Positions 44,348 through 55,882 of a stretch of 64,000 nt of DNA are shown one piece after another. Both the position numbers and the translations under genes were made by a program. Each line of letters starts with the position of its first letter. Position 1 is the first letter of the stretch. This DNA comes from Gadus chalcogrammus (Eukaryota; Chordata; Actinopteri; Gadiformes; Gadidae): assembly GCF_026213295.1 (NCBI RefSeq), contig NC_079414.1:6067847-6131846 (forward strand). Reading direction: 5' to 3'. The notes beneath the pieces are model-generated. The model was given only the letters and a program-made list of their open reading frames with translations. It was not told the DNA's origin and searched no databases.

Positions 44348-44840
44348 AGGGGACCTATTATGCTTTTTCGACTTTTATGACCTATAAACGTTGTTATAAT
44401 GATTGATAGTCATGTTTAACCATACACAAAAAACGATGTAGATTTTCGGGAAACTCTTCCTCTCATCTGGGCGCTTTCAGCATTCTCTGTCAACGCTCGG
44501 TTTCGTCCTTCTCCGCCCGCTCGCCCCCCTCCTGCCAACCCAACTCCGTTGTGATTGGTTACCTTCCTTGAAGCGCGCGCGCGCGGGCAGATTTGACCAG
44601 GCATATGGGGGCGTGGCAGGAGGGCCTCTACGTAGATGATTTCCCAGAAATGTGAACAAGTGAATCGCAAACGTTGTCCCGAGTGTTGAGCGCTCTGCAC
44701 AGCCACCCCAGACTGTCAGCAGGGAATACGTCGAAATGCATGTACGTCATCATTTGACACTTGAGTATGGTTATACATGACTATCAATCATTATAACAAC
44801 GTTTATAGGTCAAAAGTCGAAAAAGCATAATAGGTCCCCT
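44348..44840. mobile_element. TTAA-flanked hairpin MITE (piggyBac-like)
   Basis: The ends aggggacctattatgcttt and its complement continue inward for about 75 bp of inverted match (…gattgatagtcatg / catgactatcaatc…). TTAA lies on both sides (44344-44347 and 44841-44844), the piggyBac target. 493 bp, non-coding. Confidence 0.9.
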
Positions 44841-45237
44841 TTAATGAAATAGATCTAGGCTACTGTACTGATGCAAATTACGCAACACACTTCCATTGTT
44901 TTTAGTAACATTTATATTGGTTGCTCGACCTTAAGGTCTGGTTAGTTTAATTTTTGCTTCCATTACATGACACACAGGCGAGTGCTTTATCCAAGTTAAA
45001 ACTTGACTATAAAATGAACCTTCTCGTGTTTTATCGGCACAACACTATATAGGCATTTTAATTTGAAACTTGTACAGTCTGCATTTAAGTTTAACAGAGA
45101 GAAAAGGAGAGGCTCACAGACTGGCTTAAATTATTTAAAATGAAAAAATCTTTTAAATAGCACTTTCATTATAATTCCATCGTAAATATTATTTTTGTTT
45201 TTTCTCACTCCGATCTATTTGTGATTTCACTGTGCAG

Positions 45238-45540
45238 GCAGAGGACGAAGCCGCCATCAAAGAATCGATTGAGGACACCACGGTGGGAATATTTGTCGTG
45301 AAAAATGATGCAACCAGTGGTCCAGAGGACGTGGGGATTGTCCTGGAAGGCCTGCAGATAATGCAAGGACTGGACAACACTGCATTAGCTGCTGCCATAT
45401 TGTTTGGCCTAATGTATGTATTGAACCTCAACTACCCTCCTGAGCTAAAGTACACGTTTGAAGTGCGCCAAAAAGTTGTGATGGAGCTGGACGGCACAAC
45501 GCTCTCAAAGAAAGCCCAAGTTCTCAAAAACAGACTATGA
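45238..45540 (+). CDS. Solitary terminal coding exon of an unnamed fish gene family
   Basis: A TTTCACTGTGCAG acceptor is followed by an open phase-0 frame to TGA at 45540. It reads AEDEAAIKESIEDTTVGIFV, then a conserved C-terminal helix-rich stretch (AAAILFGLMYVLNLNYPPEL with following KYTFEVRQKVVMELDG). I recognise the '…GLxYxLNLxYPxxLxxTFExxQK' ending from uncharacterised fish proteins, without known function. Upstream exons are not visible in the preceding 2 kb, so either they lie far away or this is an orphan fragment. Confidence 0.6.
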   Translation, partial: AEDEAAIKESIEDTTVGIFVVKNDATSGPEDVGIVLEGLQIMQGLDNTALAAAILFGLMYVLNLNYPPELKYTFEVRQKVVMELDGTTLSKKAQVLKNRL

Positions 45541-47060
45541 GTGAGCTGTTGTCCTTGGATCTTTTTGCTCATTGACTTGATTCTGACTTGAAATGTGACT
45601 CGGATTTGCTGTTTTCTCTTAAAGTAATAGAGCTGCTGAATGAGCTGTTGCCATGGACCATGTTTGCTCTGTGAATGCACTTGTCTTTTGACATGCACTC
45701 ATGCAGCTTTAGTTTTTCCTGTATTCTTTTGGCAGTATTTAGATTCTTGGAAGATTTACATTTGTCGTAGGATTAATGATGATTGTCTAGGTCTACTCAT
45801 TGTTTGTTGTGCGGTGATTCATTCAAAACACTGGCAGTACTTTTTTATTTTATTATTTAATTAGAATTTTATGCAAAGTAAAAAAAAACATAATGCAACC
45901 TAACATGTTGTTTTGGGATTTCAGTGTTAAAAATGTCTAGTGTTTTCAAAAAGATTGTTAATTTGGCACAATTGTCATATTGTAGCAGTTGTGGATGTTT
46001 ACTGTTTTCTCCTGATTGGGTCCTGCTGTACTGCGTACAAATTGCATGTCCAAACTATTGCTATTTGAAGGTGGAGTCAGCGATTAAGGGGAATTCTTGT
46101 TGTCAAAATCAGTGAATATCTCCTCATGATTCACTACCTGTCCGTGCCTATGTGCTAAATCCTTTGTTAGTGCTCAGCCTAGGCTCTGTAAACCAAGGAC
46201 CTATGGACATGCAATTTGTAGGCAGGACAAGCATTCTCCAGAGTCAGCTCTAAGTTACACATGCAGTAATGGGATTTCAGTGTTAAATGTTGTATTGGGA
46301 TTTCAAGCTTTGGGATTTCAGTGTTAAATGTAGTATTTGAAAGAAATACAATAGAAAGTTGGTTATTTGTGCCTTATTTAGTCTCATACTTACTTGAGCA
46401 GTAAGTATGAGACTAAACATTTAGTCTCATACTTTTTCAACATTTTTTTTACATGTTTTGAAAGATGAATCACATTATTTTCTGTCCATATACTATTATA
46501 TTACATCAAATATAAATTATTATACCTTTTTCCATTAAAAACCAGCTAAGAACAGCACATTTCTGTCAATTTAAGCAGTATTATTTGTAATACAACATTT
46601 ATTTACCATATTTCTAGGTAATTTCATTGTTTTAAAATGTGAATGTTTCTAATTAAACATTAAAAACGACATGAAAATAAGGCAAAATCTTGTTAAAATT
46701 ACAACTATAAACTGTATTTTAATTATTATTTTTATGAGAAAGAAATTTTCACAGAATTTTTCTGGCACCCCAGCAGCCAGAAAATTAGTTTTTTTACGAT
46801 TTATTTTTTTACAGTGTATGTTTGCTATCACACTTACTTTAACAGCCAATTTATCTGGCGAGACAGCAAGATAGACAGAGAGAGAAAGAGAGTGAGAGTG
46901 AAAATGATATGAGCAGGAAAAACCGTAACAGATTAATATATAGAAATGGAAAATGTGAACTGTGTGGAAGTGAATTTTGAAGACATAAGGATGCAGCAGT
47001 ATTTGGGACAGTGGAGTGCCTTAAGATGTCTGGGTTTTTATATTGAGATGCTTAGGACTA
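45541..47060 (+). other. 3' flank of the terminal exon, AT-rich, no other gene
   Basis: The first 350 bp resemble a 3' untranslated region and contain the repeated phrase gagctgttg followed by cc at 45543 and 45640. A hairpin lies at 46377-46417. gggatttcagtgttaaa is repeated at 45915, 46269 and 46312. No further coding frame recognised. Confidence 0.4.
46377..46417. repeat. Hairpin with 17-bp perfect arms
   Basis: Arms 46377-46393 and 46401-46417 are exact inverted copies around 7 nt. The left arm sequence recurs again directly at 46421-46432. Confidence 0.88.
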
Positions 47061-47069
47061 TGGATAAAT

Positions 47070-47390
47070 AATAATAATAATACATTTAATTTAGAGGCGC
47101 CTTTCAAGACACCCAAGGTCACCTTACAGAGCATATAGTCATCATACATTTTTTAAAAAACAAGACGTGTAAAAATAAATAAACATAAGCAATAAGAAAT
47201 AAATAAAACAAAAACAAGACAAAACAAAAAAACAATCAAAACAGTGATCAGTTAGACGTTGTGTGCGAGTTTGAACAGGTGAGTTTTGAGTTGTGACTTG
47301 AAGGTTGTAATGGTGTCAGATTGTTTTATGTGGGGGGAGGGAGTTCCAGAGCCTGGGTGCTGAACAGCTGAAAGACCTGAAATGTCAGAT
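47070..47390 (+). repeat. Dispersed LINE-derived 3' fragment
   Basis: An (AAT)n start followed by gcgcctttcaagacaccc and, 250 bp on, gggagttccagagcctggg is a widespread fish LINE 3'-region pattern. No open frame. Confidence 0.45.
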
Positions 47391-47958
47391 GTCAGACCGC
47401 CGCTTGATGCCGGATTATGATATCGGCGGCTTTGTTGGATTCAATACAACATGAAGGCTGACTTGAGGTTTCTTCTCACTTCCTGCTTGTGCCTCGATAC
47501 CTGACTGCATGAATCAGCTTCTCAATCCACAATCTGCTTCCTGTTAGGACCTCTCTCTCGTTCTCTCTCCTCTCACTTTTGCCGACTGTTCTGCTCATAC
47601 ACATTAAAGGAGAAATCCAGTTTAAAATGGATCTGGGATATGTTTAAGATGATAACGAGATGGGATGTTCGTTTGGGAGCACAAAAGCGCATGTAAATGC
47701 ATTCTTAAATAGGCTGTTTTTAGCCGATTCTACCAAAACGCTATAAACTGGGAACCATGAGGGCATCTTGTCATGATAAAAACAAAATCGTTATTTTAAA
47801 CAACTTAAAAGGCTAGAAGTAGCCCGACACTTCTTTGATAGTATAATATGGGTCTTAAAATATAAAACGACTCATTGAGAACTTTGTAAGTGTACAGATT
47901 GTTTATTAAAAAGTACATTTTATACACGCAATACCATCAGTAGATCACCCGTCGACGC

Positions 47959-48074
47959 CATTTTGTTTTCAAGACTCGATAGGTAGATTGGCGAACACAG
48001 AGCTTGTGTGTTGCTGACGGATGTCACAATCTCTGTGTTCGTCAATCTACTTATCGAGTCTTGAAAACAAAATG
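47959..48074. repeat. Hairpin with 44-bp arms
   Basis: Arms 47959-48002 and 48031-48074 match at 42 of 44 positions. The loop is 28 nt. A (CA)n tract starts directly after the right arm. Confidence 0.9.
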
Positions 48075-48420
48075 ACACACACACACACACACAGCATAGA
48101 TAGCCTGGACTTAAATCCATTTATTTACTTCAATATCTGGAAGTATTTCCTTTTTATGCTGTCTTTTCCCTTTCTCTCTCACACACAGACACACACATTC
48201 AGATACACAATCACAAGCACAGGAGGAATGAATAAAATAAAGTCACTAGATTTACCTTGATTTAATCACATTTTACTCCTTTGAGTAGGGTGTGCTGGGT
48301 GTGTACGTTTTGATCCTACGATAAAATCTGCTTAACAAATCAAATCAAAACCAAAGTACACAAATGCTTCGACCAGGTACTCCTTTCAAAACCTAAACCT
48401 GTTCAAATCCAGCGTCGCTT

Positions 48421-48492
48421 TAGCTAGTAAACTGAGTATCAACACAAGCTAGCTAGACTATGATACACTTTAAACACTCAGTTTACTAGCTA
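48421..48492. repeat. Hairpin with 17-bp perfect arms
   Basis: Arms 48421-48437 and 48476-48492 are exact inverted copies. The 38-nt loop contains agctagctag. Confidence 0.85.
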
Positions 48493-48680
48493 AATTCAAT
48501 ACAAATATAAAAAACAAAAAGGGTTATCTGTATTATGTTATTTCGTCTTTGGCAACATCAGCGCGAATGTTTTTTGAAACCTGCCTGGCAACGGACAATC
48601 GCGTCGAACGATGACGTAATGCAGGGCTCTGAAGTCTAACGCATTCGGCGTGAGACACACGCAATTCAAACCCCCCCCCC

Positions 48681-48964
48681 AAGCGCCAAGCGCAAGCAGC
48701 TTTGTGGGCGGTTCTATGGCGATGTTAAATAAATTACTCTTGCGCCTGGCGCAAATCTAAAAAGGATAGGTCTGAAGTAGCCTAATTACCCGTAGGTGTG
48801 GTTTGGGCGTAAAGTGCAATAAACCAATGAGAGTGCCATCTCCCATCCCCTTTAAGAGCCATGAGCGCATTTGAATCTGCCGAGTTGATATTTTGACAGT
48901 GCGTTTGCAGTCTCCGATGAGACAGATGCATGACCACATTAATTTCAAACTTCAAATGGCTCAG
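48681..48964. repeat. Left arm of a diverged inverted repeat enclosing the HECT transposon
   Basis: Pairs in inverted orientation with 56507-56804: gcgccaagcgcaagcag, aatctaaaaa, gaagtagcctaattacccg, and atttcaaacttcaaatggct blocks all match, with about 10-15% divergence by eye. The arms end just outside the 49.1-56.2 kb transposon, which therefore sits in the loop. Confidence 0.8.
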
Positions 48965-49099
48965 TTTATGGCCAAATAATATGGTCTAATTCACACATGG
49001 AATAGCGTTTTCTTACACAACTTCGGAAACACTGAGTCCTCGAATAAATTTTGGCAAAGAAAAATAGATATGCGGTAACTGTGGTTCTATTTAATACGG

Positions 49100-49490
49100 T
49101 GGCCGAGAAGGGCAAAACACAAAAACAAACTCGGGAACATTTTTACATTTTGTAAAACACTTTAACAAGTTTCGAAACACTTTTACAAGTTTTTTACGAA
49201 AATTACATTTTAGAAAAAACTTTTGCAAGTTCCGGAACAAAATAACATCTTAGAAAACATTTTTGCAAGTTCAAAAAAACATTTTTGCAAGTTCATTTTT
49301 CTTACGGAAAGGGAATGTCCAAGCTCCGATGTTGACCCGGAAGTGATAACGAAAGCGCTCGAATTCAAGTTCATTCATAGCGATTCAAGATGGACAGCGG
49401 TAGAGCAGCGTTTTGTCCGTTCTGTGGCCAACACATGAGACGATTAACACGGTTTTGTTTTTCGTGTGGCAGGTCTTTAGAGTGTTTAAA
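49100..49490 (+). repeat. Left terminal inverted repeat, including zinc-ribbon exon
   Basis: It pairs with 55800-56190. The outer 240 bp are near identical after inversion. The inner part diverges but encodes the same zinc ribbon. It likely contains the promoter and 5' leader of the integrase gene (inference from position before the ATG at 49390). Confidence 0.85.
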
Positions 49491-50785
49491 TCGCGCTGAC
49501 CAGACGTAAGGACTAGATGTGCTGCAGCAGTGCACACTCTATTTTCATGAGGGACACTCGTACGCTGCGATCGTGGACATGATGTCGTGTTTACATGATG
49601 TACAGATCAGTTTGAGGTCTCTGAAAGGCAAACTTAATGACGCCGGGTGACGCAGAAGGAATTTCTCCTCTAGAGACGCAGTAATTAGGACAATACGTCT
49701 GGAACTTCGCGGACCTGGACAGCTGTTTGGCTACCGCACGATGTGGCCGGTACTCAAACCAAAGTACAAGTTGCAAGTGAGGAGGGATCTTGTAATGACT
49801 TTGCTCCGGGAGCTCAATCCTCAAGGGTGCGAGAGGAGAACACGCAGAAGGTTCGTAAGGAGAACCTACCACTCCATGGGACCCAACTATGTATGGCACG
49901 CGGATGGCTATGATAAACTCAAGCCATTCGGTTTGGCTCTTTCCGGGTGCATCGATGGGTTTTCGCGCAAAGTACTGTGGCTTGTTTGTGGACCAACGAA
50001 TAATGACCCAACAGTGATCACTCACTATTACTTATCATGTGTGCGAAACCTTGGTGTCATACCCATGAGACTGAGGACTGATTGCGGCACGGAGAACGGG
50101 ACCATGGCCGCAATTCAGTGTACCCTACGCCACCACCACAATGACTACTACTCTGGAGCGTCCAGCCTCATGTATTGGTCATCCACAAGTAACCAGAGGA
50201 TTGAGTCCTGGTGGTCCATATTCAGAAAGGGAAGGTACGTGGCCCTCGTTAAGTCATTCGATTATGGGTAACCTTCATTCATTCAAATATACGTTATAAT
50301 TTTAAGAAACATGAACTGAAGTTTAGCATTATTCTGTGTCAGTAGCTCATTTAGCTTGAATGTGTTCAGTGTCTCACACTTGAACAATTAGCATGTGAAC
50401 ACCTCCCCCCGCTAGGCCCCTTTGTCCTCTGTCGTCACCTCCCTCCCCCCCAATACCCTATAGTGTTGTCACCACTGACTGCATTCTCCGGTCCGTTCTT
50501 CAACTTTGGTGTACTCATTTAGATTCCATCAGATGGTATTTGTCTCCCTTTGATCTAAACATTTAATAAATGTAATATTCTGTTTAACACAGGTTTGGCT
50601 CCAGAGACTGTGGATTTAAAATTGAAGAAACTGAACTGGATGCCTTTCCTGAGGCTCAGCTGACAAGAGCTCCATGTGGGGACCCAAACATGCAGGAGTA
50701 CTTGGACTTAGCCATGGAGCAAAATAATTTACAGAAGCCAGATCACTGGCAGTCTTCAACTGAACTGTATCTTAGACTAAAATAA
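49390..50785 (+). pseudogene. IS3/retroviral-type DDE integrase (transposase), broken
   Basis: Exon 1 is 49390-50234 and exon 2 is 50593-50785 (AAG/GTACGT donor, AACACAG acceptor, phase 2 on both sides). N-terminus: zinc ribbon (FCPFCGQHM…FCFSCGRSL). Then an HTH-like region (FHEGHSYAAIVDMM) and YRTMWPVLKPK. The core has HADGYDKLKPFG (first Asp), IDGFSRKVLWLV, RTDCGTENG (second Asp) and NQRIESWW (Glu), so the DDE triad is present. The last exon ends QSSTELYLRLK. Breaks seen: in-frame TAA at 49507-49509 and TGA at 49648-49650. The region normally following the Glu helix in this family (the 'CLRFCFM…WNxHRIR' type stretch, from memory) is missing. The element is therefore probably non-autonomous now. 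Confidence 0.82.
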
Positions 50786-50981
50786 ATTGCTCAGCTCTGA
50801 ATTGATTGCAGGTTTATTGTAAATGTACACAAAGTGTCTGAATTTGACACCCAGTTTCAATTTTCCAAAGTGGCAATTAAACAAATAAGAATGCTAATCG
50901 TTTAAGATCCATTATTTTTCATGTTAACTGAAAAAAAAAAACATTAAACTAGTCTCAGGGATCTAGGGTTAGGTTGTGAAG

Positions 50982-51217
50982 TCAAAAACAGCCAAATCCT
51001 GGACTATTTTGCATTCCAAAGTCCATTTGTGTCTTAAACACTCCGTAAGAATCTAGGAGTGGTAGTTTTAAGACATTTCCACAAGTGTTTGCCATTGGAA
51101 ATGGCGAGTTATCTAGGAACTCTAATTGTGGAAGTGGGTCTAAGCCAGCTGGGGGAAGGGATCTCAGTCCAGTTGAAAACATCAACACGTCCTCCACAGA
51201 CACAGCAGCCTCTCCTT
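50982..51217 (-). CDS. HECT domain C-lobe exon with active-site cysteine
   Basis: Acceptor TTCTTTGCAG, stop TGA. Reads [20 protein letters not shown], then [20 protein letters not shown] and finally NSPGFGCF. The 'FSTG…PP', 'TCxNxLxLP' and terminal 'GFG' landmarks of HECT C-lobes are all present. Confidence 0.87.
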
Positions 51218-54200
51218 CTGCAAAGAAATAAATGTTCAGACACACCATGGTATGTGGTTTTTCAAGTAGTTAAAAGCCTTACAAACCTTCACAATCCAGA
51301 AGATAGTCTGCCCAGTAGGCCAATGTTTGGTTTTCTTTCAGTCTTCTGTTACTTCCTGAAGGACTGAGATCAGGTTTGAAGACCCTCTCAAGGTCTAAGC
51401 CAGTGAGTTTCTTGTCGACGTGGCACAGGACAGGGGTCAGCAAAGCAGGGTGTTGCTTCAGTGCACCAAGAAACTCAAGGGCTGACAGACCATCTTTGAA
51501 TCTGCAAAGTGAACACCAACACTGTTTCAATGCTGTGTAGTGCCTACTGCATTTAAATTATCTAAAGAAAACTTAAGGGTTCTCTCCCCGACAATTACAA
51601 TCCACCTAAACAAATGTACATCTGGGGAAAATAGTTGTGTGTAAACCAATTACTTTGATTTGCACATGTCAAGGTGTTACAAACTGCTAAATTTCACATG
51701 GAGGAATGCCACAGAGGACAGGGTATAACAGATACACATGCCATGAGACACTTCAAACAAACATTTCATACATAAAACTGATCTGATCTTACCTGTCAAT
51801 TACAGAGGAGTTGCGGTCAATGACGTGCCAATGGAGGTAGTCTACCACAATCTCTTTTTTTTGTTCGACAGCAGCCACATGTCTAAGACAGCCAGCTGTC
51901 TGCAACATTGTGCTGTGTCTTAAAATACCGTCTCGCAGATCATCCAATGACGCAGCATTCTCAATCTGAAAGACATAAAGAGGCATAACCACCACAGTAG
52001 ATAACTGGATATACTATCTTTTCCCATTTTTATTCAGTGACAGAAACAGCATGCTGTAACCCTTACCTTACCCTATCAAAAACTACATTACATATACTAC
52101 AATACATTCTGTATGCTTATCCTGTAACGGAAGTAAACATGGTCTTAAAACAGTGCAAGAACAATGTTAAACTCTGTCCTTCCACATAGTAGACTTATGC
52201 TATTCTCACCTCTCGTAAAGCTTTCCCTATCTCATCATCAGTTATTAAATTAACTGATGGTTTGAATGAGGGCTGGCCCGCAAGATACTGAACAAGACCC
52301 TCTGACAGGAAATGGGGTCCTGGACCTCCATGTACTATTGAGACCGCGACCATCTTTCCTGCCAGGAAGTACTCATCCTCCCTAACGGCTGTGAATGAAT
52401 TCATATTGCAAAATGAAAACATGAAATGCATTATATTCTTTAAGACAGAGGAAAAATGTAAATGTTTGATGATCATTAACCAACCATTAGCACAGCACAC
52501 TAATAACCCTATGCATACCATTCGCATTGAAGACCAAGAACTTATGACCTTCTGGACCATCAAAAATAGGCCGGTCTTTGAGGAGTTTCATGAGAAGGGT
52601 CAAAAACTCCCTTCTAGGTCCACCGGTGTCAATGCCCTCCTCAAAAACTCCAGCATCATCTGTGAACCTGACCAGCATGTCACAGGCTTCTGAGTACGTT
52701 GAACGCTTGAATCCTCTGACAGCTCCGTCCCAAATATTGGACCTCGAAATGTTGAACCTGCTGACCTTCTTGTGGTCGATCAGAAGCGACAGGTTTGCTA
52801 TAATCAAGGGAAGTGTAGTGCCTATCTCCTCCCTGTAATGACCAAAAGTGATTTAATTAATCAATATCAAATACAGTGCACACTTTTACAAAAATTATTT
52901 AAATACCAGCAATATTGTACAATGGAAAAACTGGAATGCCACACTCAAAAAGCTAATTTTACACTGCTGTGTCTTGGAAATTCTCCACACTGACTACTGC
53001 AACCAGCTCCTCATCTTCTTCAACACCTGGTGAATGCAGGTCTGTGTATTTTCTGTTGAGAAATTACAATAACATGTTTAAAATCTTACAAACACAACAT
53101 TTCTTCCCCATGAATTAAATTGAAAGTATGCGAGTCACTATAATTTTTTTGTTTTACCTGTAGCAAGTCTTGTCTGACTGAGTTGGATCCATGTCCTCAG
53201 CATCTGATATGACCACAGTCGGAACCATTCCCGAAGGTCCTGGTTCATCTCTAAAACATGATAAAAAAAAAAAAGTACTAAAATTATTACTGGACTGCAA
53301 AAACCTGCTACGTGTGGGGAGGACGGCTGAAAAGATCATTGGAGTCGCTCTCCCCTGCGTCTCAGATTTCTACACCACAAGCTGCATCCGCAAGGCAACC
53401 AGCATCGTGGAAGACCCCACCCACCCCTCACAAACATTTTTTCTCAACTCTTTGATCTGGCAGAAGGTACCGTAACATACGGTCTGTCACTACCAGACTA
53501 CAACAGCTTCTTCCCCCAGGACATACGACTCAGGGACTGATCTGATCACCTCTGTTGTATAGTGTCCTGCTTCACTGTTTTTGTATATTGTTGATACACT
53601 ATTGCACCTCATGTAAGTAATAATACAGTCACTTAAGTATTTGCACTGAAAACTTCTTGGGAAACGTTATTTCACTGTACTGTGTATGTAATGACAAACC
53701 CTCTTGAATCTTGAATCACATGAATGAATATTGTTCTTCAGGCCTACAATAGTCATCTAAGAATGTGAATGAATACAATACAGGCAAGATTCTGATTGGT
53801 TGATAACCACAAGAAAATTTAAAAAATTTGACTGACAAAGACTAGATGCCAAAATGTACCAACCTTTCATCTCTAGGTTTAGGTCTGGGAGTACTTTGGT
53901 TTTGGGGTTCAAAAACCTGAGGGGACAGGCACACATTTATCAACAATTTGTAATAACTTCCATAACTGTTCCCTTACCACATAAATTGTGTGTGCGTATG
54001 TATGTGTACGCTATATACAGTATAAATATCAATGGTGAAAGGTTGTCAGTATTGTCATAGATAAATCAATAAACACATTTGTATGTAATTAAGTAAAATA
54101 AATAATTATGATGTACCACTGTGTCAGCTCGATTAAATTCGACTGTGCTCCTTGATGGGATGTCAAATTCAGAATCCGACTCTGAAGTATCATCCGCTAC

Positions 54201-55882
54201 TGTAAAAACACAAGACAGATCATGTAGATACTGTAGATTATCAGTAGAGTATCCAAAATATGTGAAAAAATATTGAATCATGATACATGAGATCCACTAA
54301 CCTCCTTTAAAATCAGTTTCAAGGCAAATGAAGAGGGTGATCCTGCCATATGGCCTTCCAAGCTCCTTTTTGTACTCGGCCAATTTGAATGGCCTTTCGG
54401 ATCCAGGCAGATGGACCACCTCTGACCGGTCCGGATACAAAAGGATGTACTTTCCGTCTTGCACGTCCTTATTACATTTTGTCATCTTCTGGACAGCTTG
54501 TTTGAGCAATTCTGGTGCTGCTATCTCTGGGTCAACAAATACTGGAAGCATTTTCTCTATCAGAGGTTTTACCTCCGTTCCAATCCACACCATCAATCCA
54601 ATGTTTATCTAATAAAAATGACAAAGATAAGATACATTTCATGTATTAAACATATGGAAAACAAAAGACTACCGGTACATAATACACAGAATGTAGTGTC
54701 CCTCCATGGTCAAATTTGTGCCACCAGTTTCATAATGAGCCGAACATGTCCATAAGCTTGAAGCTCTCAAAATACTTTTGCCCAATTGCTTCGGCAAAGC
54801 ATCTCGCCCTGCATGAGAGCTTCTGTTATTATGTCTAGAGCGCTATATGCCCTAAAATCTACGTAAAGATACCCACTTCAACATATATTACTTTTTTCTT
54901 TTAACTTAAGTCTGTACAATAAATCTAGCGTGACACAGATCGATTTACGAGTCATCTCGAGTCAGACAGTCAAGGTTTCCCCAGGTTTGATCATCCCAAA
55001 TGAAGGACTTTTTAGACCACTTCAATGAAAATTAAGACCTACATCGCAACCATTATGTGGCCGTAAAACATCAGTGTATATAATTATCATGTTGCAGAGA
55101 GTGGAAAAGAAGAGGGAGGATGAGAATGAGAGGGGTAGGAAGAGTGAGAGGTAGGGGTAGAGCTGGTAGAGGTGTTCTGCTGTGCATATGTTGCACTGAC
55201 TTGTTTGGTGAAAAATACAAAATTAATGTGAAGAATCTTAAGAATTTGTTAACACTTCATTTCATACACTTATACACCACATCCCTTGTTTCAGTTGAAC
55301 CTAATTCCCACATTTACTCCTTGGAGTTTAACGTCAATCATTCCTTCATTCAAACAGTCAGTACAGTCATACAGTATCATAGGGGTGAACTAGGCAGCTA
55401 CCAAACTGCACACGATGGCAGACAATGCTAATATTTGAATGATGTAGGCCGAAAACTCCAAGGAATGAGACGCTCTGACGTAACGGAACCCCTCGTGTTG
55501 CATATCATTTTTACTTTTATCGTATTCCGCCCCATTTTCACCTTGCGTTGCAGTGCGGTTGACTATAAAAAAAAAAGCCCAGTAGGATATTTAAGGAACA
55601 TGACATAAGATTTTTTTAAGACTTAAGACCCCGCGGCTTAGCTAAAACAGTCAGTAACATACCTGGACCGGTAGCGATATTCACTTTCATTCACATACTA
55701 GCAAGCGTTATGCTGCACTTACTTTGCTTTGCATTATCCGGCTGTGCAGAGGTTGCCGGTTTGTTTGGTCCTTCCGTCAGAAACTCGAGGGACCGGCCAC
55801 ACGAGAAACAAAACCGTGATAGTTGGCTGATGTGCTTACCACAAAACGGACAAAACGCGACTCTGTCGCCGTCGCCGTCCAT
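50982..55882 (-). CDS. HECT-type E3 ubiquitin ligase-like protein encoded by the transposon (G2E3-like)
   Basis: Exons on minus: 55882-55723, 54608-54302, 54199-54117, 53916-53864, 53250-53158, 52832-52519, 52388-52210, 51965-51793, 51501-51287, 51217-50982. All borders are GT/AG, and phases agree from 54608 to the TGA at 50982. Domains: N-terminal zinc ribbon; a ubiquitin-like or small beta domain ([19 protein letters not shown]…[11 protein letters not shown]); acidic linkers; then a HECT domain with [13 protein letters not shown] (N-lobe) and [11 protein letters not shown], where the Cys is the predicted thioester residue, ending PGFGCF. About 600 residues. Known: HECT ligases take ubiquitin from an E2 on the cysteine and pass it to substrates. 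The first exon ends in phase 1 while 54608 needs phase 0, so one small exon is missing from this model or the ligase starts at the ATG in exon 54608. No stop or frame shift is seen. Confidence 0.82.
52519..52832 (-). CDS. HECT domain N-lobe exon
   Basis: Acceptor CATTACAG, donor AATG/GTATGC. Reads [28 protein letters not shown] and [20 protein letters not shown], the hallmark start of HECT domains. Phase 2 in, phase 1 out. Confidence 0.85.
53274..53717 (+). mobile_element. LINE (Rex1/L2-type) 3' fragment inside a HECT-gene intron
   Basis: The plus strand encodes the C-terminal motif [20 protein letters not shown] followed by [19 protein letters not shown], then a stop region and a 3' tail ending cttgaatcttgaatc, opposite in strand to the ligase gene. 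It resembles the end of the LINE that starts at 62.3 kb. A 5'-truncated insertion. Confidence 0.75.
54620..55720. other. First intron of the HECT gene, unassigned
   Basis: A plus-strand Arg/Gly run ([16 protein letters not shown]) at 55130-55180 resembles a common fish transposase leader but has no following domain. A (T)n/(A)n stretch lies at about 55566-55577. I could not find the missing linking exon here. Confidence 0.3.
55723..55882 (-). CDS. Zinc-ribbon first exon of the HECT gene
   Basis: The ATG at 55882 is followed by two Cys-x2-Cys pairs ([20 protein letters not shown] then GRSLEFL), a zinc ribbon homologous to the N-terminus of the integrase at the opposite end. The donor AAA/GTAAGTG lies at 55723. 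About 25 residues are near identical between the two copies. Confidence 0.72.

Noticed and set aside
49507..49530. Possible intron (CAGAC/GTAAGG donor) removing the first stop of the integrase
   Set aside because: The only nearby acceptor would give an intron of about 20 bp, too short to be spliced. The stop is taken as a real lesion.
55120..55431. Arg/Gly-rich plus-strand frame in the HECT first intron
   Set aside because: Only the low-complexity leader looks like a transposase start. The rest shows no domain, and it runs against the HECT gene without its own signals.
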